Below, piece by piece: positions 33,395 through 45,508 of a stretch of 64,000 nt of DNA (the first letter of the stretch is position 1; each line of letters begins with the position of its first letter). Below the pieces are notes generated by a model that was not told the DNA's origin, searched no databases, and was given only the letters and a program-made list of their open reading frames with translations. The DNA comes from Chlorops oryzae (Eukaryota; Arthropoda; Insecta; Diptera; Chloropidae). The stretch spans positions 109,576,906 through 109,640,905 of the forward strand of contig CM035807.1 of the NCBI GenBank assembly GCA_020466095.1. The letters are read 5' to 3'. Both the position numbers and the translations under genes were made by a program.

Positions 33395-33574
33395 ATCAGG
33401 CCTGCGGACCTTATCTTCGCTTTACAAATTTGTCATGATAATCAATTACTTGTAAGGTCTAATCTGACCGGATCCGGATCTTATTAAGCATTACGTCGAT
33501 GGAAATTGGACTTAGTTAGCAAAAATCTTTCGTCGTTCGCAGTTAAGTCGTAACGGAATTCAAAAAACACTTAA
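33395..33574 (+). promoter_or_regulatory. Upstream region of the UGT gene
   Basis: Likely promoter and leader. An AGTTAAGTCGT initiator-like string lies at about 33540, some 35 bp before the ATG. No TATA box is clear. Confidence 0.35.
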
Positions 33575-35200
33575 ATGCATTCAATTATAATTCTGGGATT
33601 ATTATTTGTAGCTTCAATTCCGACCGTTTTAAGTGCAAGAATTTTAGCAATTTTCCCCTCTCCTGGTCCATCACAGTTTATAGCCGCACAGCCACTTTTA
33701 AAGGCTTTGGCCTCACGCGGTCATCAGCTAACGGTGGTGAATCATCATCCGAAGAAGCAAAATATAACGAACTATAGTGAAATAAAATTGCATTACCCAA
33801 ACTATTTCGATGGTCAGCGCTTTGAAGATTTATGGCTTATCATCAACTAATTAACACTCTTTTCATTTTTCGTCGTAGGTGTCATCAACAAGGCAATTGA
33901 GCTGGGGACGGAGCTTTACTTTGAATTTTTCAAAAATAATTCCATTTACATGCTTGAAAACAAAGAGGTACAAGAGCTGCTGCACTCCAAGGAGGAACAC
34001 TTCGATCTTGTCATCGTTGAGACTCTACTCACTGAAGTGCTCTATGCTATCGGTGAACACTTTAAGGCGCCACTAATTGGCTTCTCAGCGTTTGGAACGG
34101 ATCCGATAATTGATCGTTTAGTTGGGAATACGTCACCGATATCGTATATACCAATCATTACGTCCTCTTTGACGGATCGCATGGACTTTTGGCAACGCTT
34201 AGAAAACTTTAAACTAATCGTATCCGAATGGATGGACATTCAAATGTATCATATGCCCGAACAGGAAAAACTTTATAAGAAATATTTTCCCCATCTAAAA
34301 GCAAATCTTCGCGATATTTGTAAAAACTTTTCCCTACTGCTGATTAATCAGCATTTTTCATTGGGTTTTGCACGTCCCTACGTTCCGGCTATGATTGAAG
34401 TCGGTGGGATGTATATAAGCCATAAGCCAGCCCCACTTCCGCCGGATATGTATGATTTTATAAATGGTGCCAAAGATGGTGTCATTTACTTTTCACTAGG
34501 TTCGAACATAAGGAGCAAGGATTTGCCGAAGGAAAAAATTGATATTCTACTTAAAGTATTTGGGCGCTTGAAACAGCGCGTCATGTGGAAATTTGAGCTA
34601 ATGCAGCTTCCAGGAAAACCCGATAATGTCCTCATACGAAAATGGTTCCCGCAACCCGATATTTTAGCACATCCGAATGTTAAGCTCTTCATAACACACG
34701 CTGGTCTACTGAGCACGATCGAGGCAATTTATCACGCCAAACCTATTGTAGGAATGCCCGTCTTTTTCGACCAATTTTTAAATTTTGAGCGCTCCAAGTT
34801 GGCTGGTTTCGGACTGGGTGTTAATTTTCATAAATTTAACGAATCGGATTTAATGGATGCCATCCAGGAGGTTCTCAATAATCCTTCATATCAGCAAGCT
34901 GCTAAAGAGATCTCCGCACGTTATCACGATCAACCGTTGAAACCATTGGACAAGGCAGTGTACTGGACCGAGTATGTACTGCGGCATAAGGGGGCTTCGC
35001 ACATGCGCGTCGCAGCACAGGATCTTGGATTTTTTGCATACCACAGTTTGGACATATTTGGCTATATAATCGGTATTTGGATTGTGTTGCCTCTCATATT
35101 AATTTTTTTCGTTTTTAAATTGCTCAAATTAGGTTTACTCCCTACAATTTTATGGCCAAATTGTCTAAAGCTTGGCAGCCCTATCGTTGACAATGAGTAG
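33575..35200 (+). CDS. UDP-glycosyltransferase, membrane-bound, two exons
   Basis: UGTs of the ER lumen transfer sugar (UDP-glucose in insects) to small lipophilic compounds for detoxification, pigmentation or olfaction. Exon 1 is 33575-33812 and exon 2 33879-35200. The 66-nt intron (GATG|GTCAGC ... branch-like CTAATTAAC ... GTCGTAG) joins in phase to 519 residues, normal for the family. The signal peptide covers 1-20. The donor-binding signature FITHAGLLSTIEAI...GMPVFFDQ spans about 350-378; SLGS and WFPQPDILAHP precede it. One transmembrane helix (about 473-496) and a short lysine-poor cytosolic tail follow. Odd: in FPSPGPSQF the residue usually acting as catalytic base (His of SHF) is Gln34, and the common HGG is HAG. 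The open frame continues 27 bases past the chosen donor (QRFEDLW), but only the spliced form joins in frame. Poly(A) signals lie near 35523. Confidence 0.9.
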
Positions 35201-37370
35201 GCTTTCAAAATTCTAATATGGAAGGGGGAAAGTTTTGCTAAATTTTTAATTTTTCAAAATCAAAATTTTTAAAAATAATTAAGTACTAGATGCTAATTGG
35301 AATTTTAATACCAGCTTAAATACAAATCGATTGAAGAGCCGTAAATTCCTGTAGCACGCTTCTATTGAAGTCTTATGCTTAAGAATTTATCTTTAATTGT
35401 GAGACAAGTGGGCTGGACCCCCCCCATCCAAGTTATCTAATACCTATATCCGATAATCCATCGATTTATATAATAATGACATTAAGAGATCTAGCAATTT
35501 AGATGATGGATGTTGATCAAAGAAATAAATAAAAATTTAAATAAAACTCAAATAAAATTTTGATTTTAAAGATAAACAGGAACTTTTAAAATGGTTATTG
35601 ATTAACTAAAGCTTTTGGAAGATGAAATTATAACATTTTCCAGTGATTTCAGTTGATGTTAAAATTCAAAAGATTTTCGCCCCTTTCCATTCTTGAAATA
35701 AAATTTTAATAATATTTTTAAAGCTAAAAGTACTCATTTTAGCTGAAGATAAATTTAAAAATTTTCCAAAAATTCTTTCAAGAATATCAATCATTTCGTT
35801 GTGATTTAAGCACTCGAAATATATTTTTTCATGCATATTTTCTTCGGATCTGGCGATAACAAAGTTTGATGCCATATTAGCTCTCTGCTCAATATAAATT
35901 CAAAAGCGTTCAAAATGAACAAAGAAGCAAACAATCACTAAAACCGTGGAATCGCCTATTGAACTCTATTTTTAAAAATATTATGAAACTAGGAAAAGGT
36001 AAATCAAACTTTGAGGGCTATTATGGCTTCAAGGCAGAGAGCGATTTTGATTTACATGATGACCAGACTGGAATAATGAATGAGAAAAACAAAACTTTGG
36101 GAAATATATTTATTTGAAATGCTTCTATTATCGGAATTTGTAGTATGCGTATCAGATTCTTTTCTTAACAAAAAGCCTTGTGAATTTTTACAAAATCTTT
36201 CTTTTTCTTTCAAAAATCCTTTTTTTCATAGTCATGGTGATGGAAGATTTTCAACATAGGAATTGTTTAAGTCGCCGTTCTTATTAGGCGACAAATCAGC
36301 GACGAAAAATTTGGTTTAACGGTTTTTTCTCTCTTCCCCGAACGTCATTCGTCCACATATCAACTTTGTCGCGGGTGATTTTTCGCTTAATACCAACCGA
36401 TAAAACTTAAACTATATAAAAATGCTACTTTAAAAGCAAATAGCAATGGAGTAGGCATTAAAAATAGAGCCTACTACCCTCGTGCAAGCATTAGTAGTAC
36501 ACACTAGGTGAATAGAACATGAAGTAAAGATAATTTACAACTCGGCTCAGAAATTGAATTTCTCGGAAACTAATAATTTTTTAAATCAAGATTCGATTTA
36601 ATCGGTTATTTCAAAATATTTTAAAGCCTAGAACTTTTTGAACTACTCTTCATTGTATATATATATATATTTATATATACAAATTTTGGCTCGTGTCGAA
36701 CTTAGAATTGTATATTTGAATTTCTCGGTTCTTGTCTGAGATAGGTATAAAAAACTTACCTTATTTTTGGTTCTTGTCTAATTTACAAAGGAGTTAAATA
36801 GAATATTTGACTTCTGACTCATACTTGCGGGCTCGAAATTTTCCTTTCACTCTTTTGATCCAACTAAGTTAAGTTGATAATTTAATATTATGAAATTAAA
36901 AATATTCCTCTTCGTTTGGAGTTCATCGAAACTGAAAATAAATAAATAAAAAATTGAAATTAATAAAAGTATCGAATGATCGTGATTTTATCATTGATAA
37001 GTTATAAGTATAGGTTTTGTGGTAAAACTAAGGACTTAATATATTAGTACGGTTGTGCATACGTTTATAGCGTTCAAACCCATATAAAGTTTTTACCGAA
37101 TTGATCAGCATTACGAGAAAAGTTGTTCCAGACATGTTTGTCCGTCGATCTGTCTAGCATTCAGCCATCTTGACGCGAGTGAGTAGGAAGATTTAAGGTG
37201 ATAAGAGCAAGGCTAAATTGGAAAATTGACATTTTTTGGCTTATCTCTAGTACCGGGGTTTGTCATCAAACCCACATTTGCTGCTTTAGAGAATTTTGAT
37301 GATTTTTTGAAGCCAGACTAGTTTTAAGTTTGACGTGGAAAAATTTTCCTACTTTATAAAACGAAATAAG
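35201..37370. other. Intergenic region downstream of the UGT gene
   Basis: AT-rich with TATATA runs near 36655-36680. No coding frame with family resemblance and no inverted-repeat element was recognised. Confidence 0.5.
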
Positions 37371-37378
37371 AGTTGAAC

Positions 37379-37610
37379 CATGATATAAGAAAACAAGATA
37401 GCGCCACTTGAGAGAGGAAACGTCACAAACTCAAAATCGCGATTCGTTGTTGTTGTTTTCCATGTTAAACCGGCTTTTTACTTATTCGAATAGCATGGGA
37501 AACAACAACAATTTCTCGCTCAGTGACGTCACAAACTCAATTTTCGGCTCTCATAGAGAGCCTCAAAATAGCGGTACTGAAGTGGCGCTATCTTGTTTTC
37601 TTGTATCATG
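37379..37610. mobile_element. 232-bp MITE with P-element-like ends
   Basis: The ends CATGATATAAGAAAACAAGA and, inverted, CATGATACAAGAAAACAAGA extend about 31 bp (to GCGCCACTT). A perfect 8-bp duplication AGTTGAAC flanks it (37371-37378, 37611-37618). P elements have 31-bp ends starting CATGAT and 8-bp duplications, so this is probably a P-superfamily MITE. Interior arms (GTTGTTGTTTTCCATG / CATGGGAAACAACAAC) also pair. The frames at 37408-37714 come from it. Confidence 0.85.
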
Positions 37611-37618
37611 AGTTGAAC

Positions 37619-38490
37619 GACACATCAGCTGCTACTATATTCACAATAATTCTTGGTACAAGGATTTCCAAAGGGATATTGTCTTTTAAACTCCATTTTT
37701 ACGCCCCGTACTAATGGAAAGTCTTTATGTAACAGAAATATTTATACAAAAAAAAAAAATGTATCGCTAATGTTATTGTTCGGTTGGACTGACTTTAACG
37801 CCCTTACTTCGTAGACTTTGTTTGAGCTCAATAGTCACTCTTTCTTTGACACGCTCGAGTAATTGCGCCCTCAATAGCAAAAATCTTCGATCAAATTCTG
37901 GGTTGGGCAGAAGAATTTTTTGAGCTTCTGATTAGTTCCATATTTTTTGTTCTCCTGAAACAAAGAAGTGCCTTCGCAGTTCTTTTAATCAATTCATGAA
38001 CTATGCATTCCAAAGTACATAATATGACACAAGAGTAATAACAAAACGAAGCCGGAAAATTAAATCGAAACGAGATTGGATAAAAAGGCTGCTTCGATAT
38101 TGAGTGCCACATATTTCGGCCGGCAAATCCTCTTCCAATCAACACTAGTGCTGTGCTCTGTGTAGAAATATATAAAAGTTTTCTTTGAGTCCGATGAATA
38201 TGAAGAAAATATGAAAAATAAAATAAAATTCAATTTAACTTTAAACCTATAAACCGGAAAAATCAAATCATTCCTATTTGGCAAGCACGGTGTCGATGAG
38301 TGAGCACATGACTAGAAAGTGATAGTTCTCAGATTTAAACCCCACGCGGGGAAAAGGAAACAAGAAATAAAAAATAAAAACAAAAAACAATTGCATTTAT
38401 AAATACGTAAACATCGAGAAATGTGCACGATCATTTTGGACTCCTAAATGAGCTCATTATGGGGTCTCACATCCCAAATAAGAATTCATA
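37619..38490. other. Intergenic region
   Basis: No gene recognised; short frames on the minus strand (37891-38284) show no family features. Confidence 0.45.
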
Positions 38491-38536
38491 ACCCACCCAA
38501 CATTTGGAAGACTGTTTTATGAGATGATTAATTTAC

Positions 38537-39060
38537 GAGTCTTTTTCGAGCCCCCTTCATGATTAGAAAATTATTGATCACATGCACGATTAAAAGAAGA
38601 CTCGAAAACGAAACTTCAATATGTTTCAAAAGCGAGTCGTATTTCAATAACACAGATGAGTCTTTTTCGAGCCCTCCTGATGATTCAAAAGTGATCGATC
38701 ACATACACGATTAAAAGAAGACTCGAAAACGACTCTTCAATATGTTTCAAAAGCGAGTCGTATTTCACTAACACAGATGAGTCTTTTTCGAGCCCCCTTC
38801 ATGATTAGAAAATGATTGATCACATGCACGATTAAAAGAAGACTCGTAAACGACTCTCCAATATGTTTCAAAAGCGAGTCGTATTTCAATAACACAGATG
38901 AGTCTTTTTCGAGCCCCCTTCATGATTAGAAAATGATCGATCACATGCACGATTAAAAGAAGATTCGAAAACGACTCTCCAATATGTTTCAAAAGCGAGT
39001 CGTATTTCAATAACACAGATAAGTCTTTTTCGAGCCCCCTTTTATATATTTTTTTTTTAG
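38537..39060 (+). repeat. Tandem array of 121-bp units
   Basis: Units start GAGTCTTTTTCGAGCCC at 38537, 38658, 38779, 38900 and 39021 (as AAGTC): exactly 121 bp apart, four full copies plus a partial. Each contains CACGATTAAAAGAAGACTCG and AAAAGCGAGTCGTATTTCA. The minus-strand frame 38768-39067 is repeat-derived. Confidence 0.9.
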
Positions 39061-39064
39061 AAAG

Positions 39065-39240
39065 CAATTGATTTTAAATATGAGTCGTAGAAGACTCCAA
39101 AACGATAGCAAATATGAGTCGTAGAAGACTTCAAAATGATAGCAAATATGAGTCGTAGAAGACTCCAAAATGATAGCAAATATGAGTCGTTGAAGACTCC
39201 AAAATGTTAGCAAGTATGAGTCGTAGAAGACTCGAAAATA
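39065..39240 (+). repeat. Short tandem array of AATATGAGTCGTAGAAGACT units
   Basis: About five units of 33-34 bp, each with GAGTCGTWGAAGACTC and ATGATAGCAA. They share the GAGTC theme with the neighbouring 121-bp array. Confidence 0.8.
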
Positions 39241-39480
39241 GGAACAAATCTGACTCGAAAATGACTCGCAAACGATATGAAATATGACTCCCTAAGAAGA
39301 GTCGCGGATAGGGTTCCAATTTCTCCCGATAAAAGTATAATTTTTGATCAGAAAACGAGCGCATATTTGATCTATTTAATCAGAAAGGCGAATCGAAAAA
39401 GACTCGCTTTTGATCAAAAATTTCGAAATATGCTAGCTGGGAAATGACTGTTTTTTTTAATCCAAATGTTTACTGGGTAA

Positions 39481-42400
39481 TTATAAAAAAACAATTGACT
39501 CGTAACAAAAAGGATTGAACTTGAAGAATTTAAAATTCAAAGCGAGTTATGAAATTTGTACAATTGAGAAGGCATTCGCTTCACCCACCTTTAAGCGATT
39601 GTATGAATTTTCTGAATTTTAATTATTTAAATTCAATTTTCATAAAACTGCAAAATTATGAAAATCTTTATTTAAATTTAACTGTTTGTGTGACTACGTG
39701 TTCTAAGTTTTTTTTTTTATACTTCCGCATGTTTAAAATTGAATATGGAAATTGCTTTCCTGGCGCGTCGCCTGAAAGCATGCTATAAAATCGATTTCCG
39801 AAATCTAGTAGGAACAAAAAAAAAAAGAATATTGAAATTAAAATGGTTTTCGAAAATGTGGAAAAATTAAAACAAAACATGAATAAAACTTGAAAATTTT
39901 TTTAATCGTCATCAAATAATTTTAAAATAACAAGGAAAACGAGACTATTTTTGTGGCATCAGAAACAAAAAAAAAAAACAAAAATAAATTCATTTTCCAT
40001 TTCGGTTGCAAAACATTTTAATTAAAAATTCTTTACCGCTTTATAAATTAGTGGGAGTCCTTACAAAACAATAGCTTAAAGCAAAAAACGAAAAATTTAA
40101 AAATAAAAAAAAAGTTACTTTATTTGTAGAATCTGTGCAAATTGAAATTTTAACTCCAAAAGCATGTTATCGAAAATTGAATTCTAATGAATTTTGGGAA
40201 AATTCTATTATAAATAACATGTAGTCAGTCGTTTGGGATTCATTAGAAAAAATTATACTGCTAATTAAATCAGCTCGGAGAGCTGTGAAAAGAACGGCCG
40301 AAGTGAGTGCGGGGGGATGGTCATCCAAAGAGGCGCAACAATTTTGCTCTGCTCCGAAACTTGATTTATCGCTGAATGTGTATGTCCACAATGTCCAGCT
40401 AACCACCTTCGCCATCGCCATTCGAGTGCGGTGTCAGCTTGTTGGGCGTGGGGGAGGGAAGGGGAAGGGGAAGAGGTATGGGGAGGTTGCTGCCAGGCAC
40501 CATAAATCATTTTAATTTATTGGAATACACAAAGGAAAAGTGCGCTTCGAATATGAATGCGGCATAAAGTACGTTCGTGCGTGCGCGCGTGTATGTGTGA
40601 GTGAGCGATGTTCTTTTGAAAGGAGTTCTTCGCAGTGCCTTAATGTATGCAATGAACGTGGGTGAGAAGTGTTTATCGTTTGCCTCAAAAATATGAAGTC
40701 AAATTCCCACAAGCTGCTTTTTTATGTACACACATGTGAGCGCCCCTTGCCCTTTTATAGTGTTCGAGGTATTTCTTTCGCCCCCCAGTACCCTTACTCT
40801 GATGTAAATGGAGTTTAATTGAGCCGTTAAAAACGTCATCAAAAAGGCCAAAGGGAGTCATTTAAAATATTGAAGATAAATTGAACTGCAAGGACAATCT
40901 GCTTTTCGAAGTGAGAAAGGATGCGATGAGGTAGCGTTTTAATTTTTTTTTTTACCTCTCATTCGACTGTGAATGGGCGCCCCCCCTTTCGAGGACAATA
41001 CTCAATTATCTACATTGTATATGGTGAGTACTGAGACCAATTTATGATACATCGAATTTATTTTAAAGGATCTGCTTAAGCTTTGATTTATTTTCTTCTC
41101 TTTTTGTTCATAACTTTTGCTCTCACTATTAAAAATATCTATTCATATAAAGTCGTAGTAGTCCTCATATCGTCTCGAAGGCAAAAATTCTTATCCGCCA
41201 TCGATGTGACGCTTCCTAGAAAACAACACGCTGCTCTGAAAGAGTCCAAAAAAAGTTGGGAGGAAAAAATTAATTTAGCTATTAGAAGGACGTGACAGGA
41301 GTGCCGTTTCACTGTTCAGTGATGGCCGAGGAAAGCGGGATGACAACGTAGCACGCGTCAATTTAAAAGTGCACCATTAAACGCTGAAAAACGTTATCGG
41401 TCTCGAAAGTTTCGCTTCATTTCGAAGTGATTGCCACAATTCGACAGGATGCGCGCGGGCAAACGGGATTGTGGATTGGGCTGCTGACACGCAAAAATTA
41501 TTGACAATTTGCTTGATCCATTTCACACAGCTCCACATATGCAGGCACATCCACACGAACCCGCTCAACGCATTCACGCGCCCAACACACGCACACACAC
41601 ACCAGCCATACATACATGCAAATGTGATTGTGCGAGTTGTTATCTCCCTTCACGTCATGATTTTTCGCTTATTCCTGCTGGCAGCTAATGGCAATGACGA
41701 GCACATCGACCATAGCCACAGCCAGAACCAGAGCCGCAGCGGTGGGGGTTCTCCAAATCCCAGATGTCAAGATGTTTTTCGCTTGTCATGCTTTAAAAAA
41801 ATAAATGAACTGACATCTGAACTGGCAGAACTTGAAAGAAATGACTGTCCACATATGATGGGTTCATGAGCTCAAAGCATTGAAGGTGGGGGTCGTCACT
41901 GGTTTTGAGTTTTTCGACAAAAACGGGAACTATTTTCATGAGCGGTTTAGCTACAAAAACGACTTTGCCCGAATGGATTATTTAGGGCAGGACACAGATT
42001 CTAATTGAGCCCAGTTTGCCCATCATGAGGCCATTGCTTAAATAGCGTCGAATTTCTTTTGATCTTCGCATAACCCCGTGGGGTTAAAGGACTATTTGGT
42101 AAAGGAGGTATTTACCCCTCATCATCTACACCTTTGACGAGCAATCTGTAAAGACGAAGAAGGATGTAACAGAATATGATGACAAGAATCGTTGCTGTTC
42201 TTAATGCAAAAAGAAAAAATAGGAAGGATCGCGTTCGCAGGCACTGCAAGGAGCTCGTTTAAACGACTTGGATTGCTGATTCGAACGCTTGGTGCTTCGA
42301 CGGTTTGATGATGACAGGCTCGGCGGCGTCCATGTTTTGAATTTCCTTTACTCTTTTGTTGCTGTTATTTCCTTTTTTTGCATCAGTCAGCGATGTCTTC

Positions 42401-43350
42401 TGCCGTTCGCTGTAAATGCCTCAACGTCATCAGCGTGGCGTGGTGACATCGTCAGCTCCAGCTTCACTTTGAGCTGCAGTAACGATTTTTCTTCCATGCT
42501 CGCACTGATTCGATTTTCGATTGGAAATTATTTTCGCATTTTCGACAATTGTTGTAAATTATTTTTGTTGTTGTTGCTGATGTTGGCTGTTGTCGTTGGT
42601 GCTGTTGCTGTTGCTGGCTCAATCGCATTCTGGGTTAGCAATGTTGCTGGCACCAGTTGGCATCAGCGGCAGCGCTATTTACGAAATTTAATGTTTCCGT
42701 TCCTTCCTCCGATGCATCCTTTCCACTTGACAGTCACATTGTCGCAATGCCGCTCACTTCTCCATATGACATGTGTGGTTATGTAATTTACGCGTGAGTG
42801 TGTGTGAGTGCTAAGCGTTTTTACGTCATTGCAGAATTTCATTTCGTAATCCGCCTGTCGTGCACATCTCGCGCGGACTTATTCCTTTTTCCAATTGAAC
42901 TTTGCGTTTAACCATTTCGAGCTTGACGAGCTTTTTGCTGCATAATATATTATATGTATGTAAACAGAATTCATACATGGCCCTTTCATGAGGATATTTT
43001 TTTAAACCTATTTAGAAGCAAAAATTCGATCATTTTTTTTTGTTTGCTTCGAAGGTATTTGAAAAACTTGACTATTACAGAGACTTTGGCAATTGCAATA
43101 TGGATATTTTTTTTGATATGTTTCGTACGCTCTTGTACGTGCCTGCAACCTTGTATTTTCAGTGTGTACATATATTTTTCTAAGCTGTCCTGAGGACGTG
43201 TCCATACCAGCGAAGCCTTGCCTCCGCATTTTCCCTAAAATTTGAGCAACTCCTAAATGGCTACAAACGAATGTCCACGTTTGGAACATGATCAAGAAAA
43301 TTCAGTCCGGATATCCAGCGGAAAATCTTTATTTCAATAACAGCTTTAGA
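39481..43350. other. Long non-coding tract, possibly intronic or regulatory
   Basis: No conserved gene recognised. It contains homopurine runs (GGGAGGGAAGGGGAAGGGG, about 40450), CA-rich tracts (41585-41610), and GTTGTTGCTGATGTTGGCTG-type triplet repeats (42560-42620). Longer frames (41471-41869, 42289-42786) are of biased composition without domain features. Confidence 0.45.
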
Positions 43351-43354
43351 TATG

Positions 43355-43480
43355 CACAAAACACCGATAAGACCCTTTTTAATTTACGCCTGCGAAGTGT
43401 GGACCTTGAACGCTAGCAATGACGCACAACTATGTATTTTATTTCGAATGCATGATTTTGCGGAAGACATTTTCCGCTTT
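43355..43480 (+). pseudogene. Non-LTR retrotransposon reverse-transcriptase fragment
   Basis: One frame reads KTPIRPFLIYACEVWTLNAS followed by NDAQLCILFRMHDFAEDIFR. This resembles the segment after the reverse-transcriptase domain in many LINE ORF2 proteins (consensus KTLIRPVLTYGSETW..., then ...LxxFxRKxLRxI). Only about 40 residues survive, without a start or flanking coding sequence, so it is a dead fragment of an inserted element. Confidence 0.6.
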
Positions 43481-43483
43481 CGA

Positions 43484-43925
43484 TTATTGAAATTATCAGT
43501 TATTGAAATGATTGATTATTGAAATCATCGGTTATTGAAATGATCGATTATTGAAATGATAGATTATTGAAATCATCGGTTATTGAAATGATCGATTATA
43601 GAAATGATCAATTGAAATTATCTATTGTTGAAATGATCGATTGTTGAAATGATCGATTATTGAAATTATCGATAATCCGAGTTGGCGATTATGGAAATTA
43701 TCTATGATCGAACTTATCGATTGTCAAAACTATCGGTTATTCAAATGATCGGTTTTTGAAATGATCGATTATTGAAATTACCGATTGCTGAATTAACGAT
43801 TATTGAAATTATCGATTATCAAAATTATCTTTTGTTTAAATGATCGATTATTAAAAAAGTCTATTAATATGATCGATTTTTAATAATATCGATTATTAAG
43901 TTTATCGATTAAAATTATCGATCTT
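43484..43925 (+). repeat. Satellite-like array of ATCGATTATTGAAAT units
   Basis: About 25 imperfect units of 16-20 bp (GATCGATTATTGAAAT with ATCATCGGTT and ATTATC variants). Shorter stretches of the same type lie at 23035-23075 and 33040-33185. ATCGAT is dense throughout. Confidence 0.85.
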
Positions 43926-43931
43926 AAATCA

Positions 43932-44096
43932 CTCAGGAGCCGTTTCCCTTTTGACTCTTTTCACCGCGGTCTTGGGTACTCACCAAATGTATTTTTCTCC
44001 TGCTCTTTTTCCTGCCTACCGAGTATCACCTTTTTATTACTTTCGCGAGACGCCTCGCGCAAAATCTATGAGACTTGCATATATGGTTATATGAGT
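43932..44096 (+). mobile_element. CAT-ended MITE fragment
   Basis: CACTCAGGAGCCGTTTC..., GGTCTTGGGTACTCACCAAA and TATGGTTATATG match the complete element at 29478-29709 in inverted order; the outer left end is missing. Confidence 0.7.
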
Positions 44097-44559
44097 TATC
44101 TATTATCGAATTTGTCGATTTAAAAACTTTTTGATAGATCCTAAGCTCTAACGATATAAAACCCATATATAAGACAAACTTTCACACCTTGCCACTTCAC
44201 GTCGTGAAAAATTTACAGAAACACTGCGAGTCTTATGTCTCCAATTTTTTGAACCAAATGAGAATTACAAGCGTCATGCTAATCTGCGTATACTAACCGC
44301 AAATTCATTTACAAAGGTTCTAAAATCTGCCTAATTAGGTATTTAAGCGTTATCCCGGTTGACTCAAGTCGGAGATCCATCTCATTTTGATGCATACGAG
44401 CCCTAATCACAATACCCGAAGTCGAAAAATAGGCGTCTGACTGGAGTGCTGGAATAGGTAGGTAGGTAGGTAACAGTGGCAGCTGATTGCTCACGTAGGC
44501 ACAGTAGGTTGGCCCATTGTGATACCACAAGATGACACGACTTGCCCCTTACGATTTAA
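44097..44559. other. Spacer with a dispersed repeat block
   Basis: CACTTCACGTCGTGAAAAAT...CTTATGTCTCCAATTTTTT (44195-44250) is a second copy of a block at 33190-33245. GGTAGGTAGGTAGGTAA at 44458 is a short tetranucleotide run. Confidence 0.5.
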
Positions 44560-45486
44560 TGGGGAAGCCAATTGGACTTCCTGATGAACCGAGCAATGTC
44601 CGTAACTTTGATTTCAGATAGCCCGGTGAGACTGATGAAGAAGGACCACCCTTAAAGGGTCAATCATCTTCTTGCTAGGGCCGGGCATTGACACATGAGA
44701 TGAAGGATAGATTCCTCCTCCTCCTCTGAGCGACAGCTTCGGCAAAAGTCATTATTTGGGACACCTAGTCTTGTTGCATGTCTGCCGAAAAGGCAGTGAC
44801 CGGTGAGTATTGATACCGTCTGGTGAATGGAGACACTGCTTAGTCCTACTAGATCCCTGGTGCGTCTCTTATTCAGAGATGGCCAGGTTTGTCTAGTGAC
44901 CCAGCAGGAATCTTCTGCGACCCAGCGGCTGTTTGCTAGGTTGAGGTATGATTGTTTTATGAGGAGTTTCACTGTTGCCAGTGGAACTCCGATGTTGGAA
45001 AAGGAGATATGCGAAAGCAATGTGCCCATCTTAGCAAGTTCGTCTGCCTCACAATTTCCTTCAATGTCGCTATGTCCCGGTACCCAAAAGATCGATACCA
45101 TGGAAAGTTCCGCTATCTCGTTAAGAGATACCCAGCATTCATGGACAAGCTTAGATGTGGATTCAACCCCAGTCAAGGGATTTGACGGCCGCCTGGCTGT
45201 CAGTGAAAATGTAAATATTCCTGCCAAATATCTTATTACACATGAGCCACCTGGCGGCGTGGTTAATTGCCGTGACCTCTGCTTGAAAAACACTGCAGTG
45301 GTCAGGTAGCCGTAGGGCGAGCTTTAGTTTTAAGCTGCTGGAATATATACCGCTTCCTACCCTTGAATTGAGTTTGGAGCCATCAGTATAAATTTGAATT
45401 GAGTCCCGGCTGATATCCATACCACGCACACCGCCTGCTCGTCGCCCTCTCGGTTTTTGCATCCTCATTTCGTTGCTATGAATCAA
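44560..45486 (-). pseudogene. Truncated non-LTR retrotransposon: RNase H and C-terminal Cys region
   Basis: Minus-strand coding remains of an I/LOA/R1-type LINE ORF2. RNase H motifs appear in order with all four acidic residues: YTDGSK, FQAEVTAI, FTDSQAA, and NCEADELAK after WVPGHSDIEG. A C-terminal CRSC...HLMCQCPAL zinc-knuckle-like motif follows (about 44740-44670). After FTDSQAAVKSL the frame breaks near 45175 and resumes at LTGVESTSK in the other frame. Endonuclease and reverse-transcriptase parts are absent, so the copy is 5'-truncated, as is usual for LINEs, and inactive. The plus-strand frames here are shadows. Confidence 0.88.
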
Positions 45487-45508
45487 ATCAGAATGATTTA
45501 TTCTGAAT

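Larger units (their letters stand above)
38491..39480. mobile_element. Inverted-repeat-bounded element carrying GAGTC tandem arrays
   Basis: Candidate ends ACCCACCCAACATTTGGA and, inverted, TACCCAGTAAACATTTGGA bound about 1 kb. Inside are a 121-bp array (38537-39060) and a shorter array of 33-34-bp units (39065-39240). The boundaries rest on the imperfect end pair only; no target duplication is clear. Confidence 0.5.

Noticed and set aside
33813..33850. Exon 1 of the UGT continuing through QRFEDLWLIIN
   Set aside because: That frame meets a stop and has no later donor; only the GT at 33813 joins to the obvious acceptor in phase.
38537..39060. CRISPR-like array
   Set aside because: Units are contiguous 121-bp tandem copies without unique spacers, in a eukaryotic genome.
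41471..41869. 132-residue open frame
   Set aside because: His/Thr-rich part reflects a CACACA tract; no family features.
42289..42786. 165-residue hydrophobic open frame
   Set aside because: Composition follows GTTGTTGCTG-type triplet repeats and no domain or conserved motif is seen.
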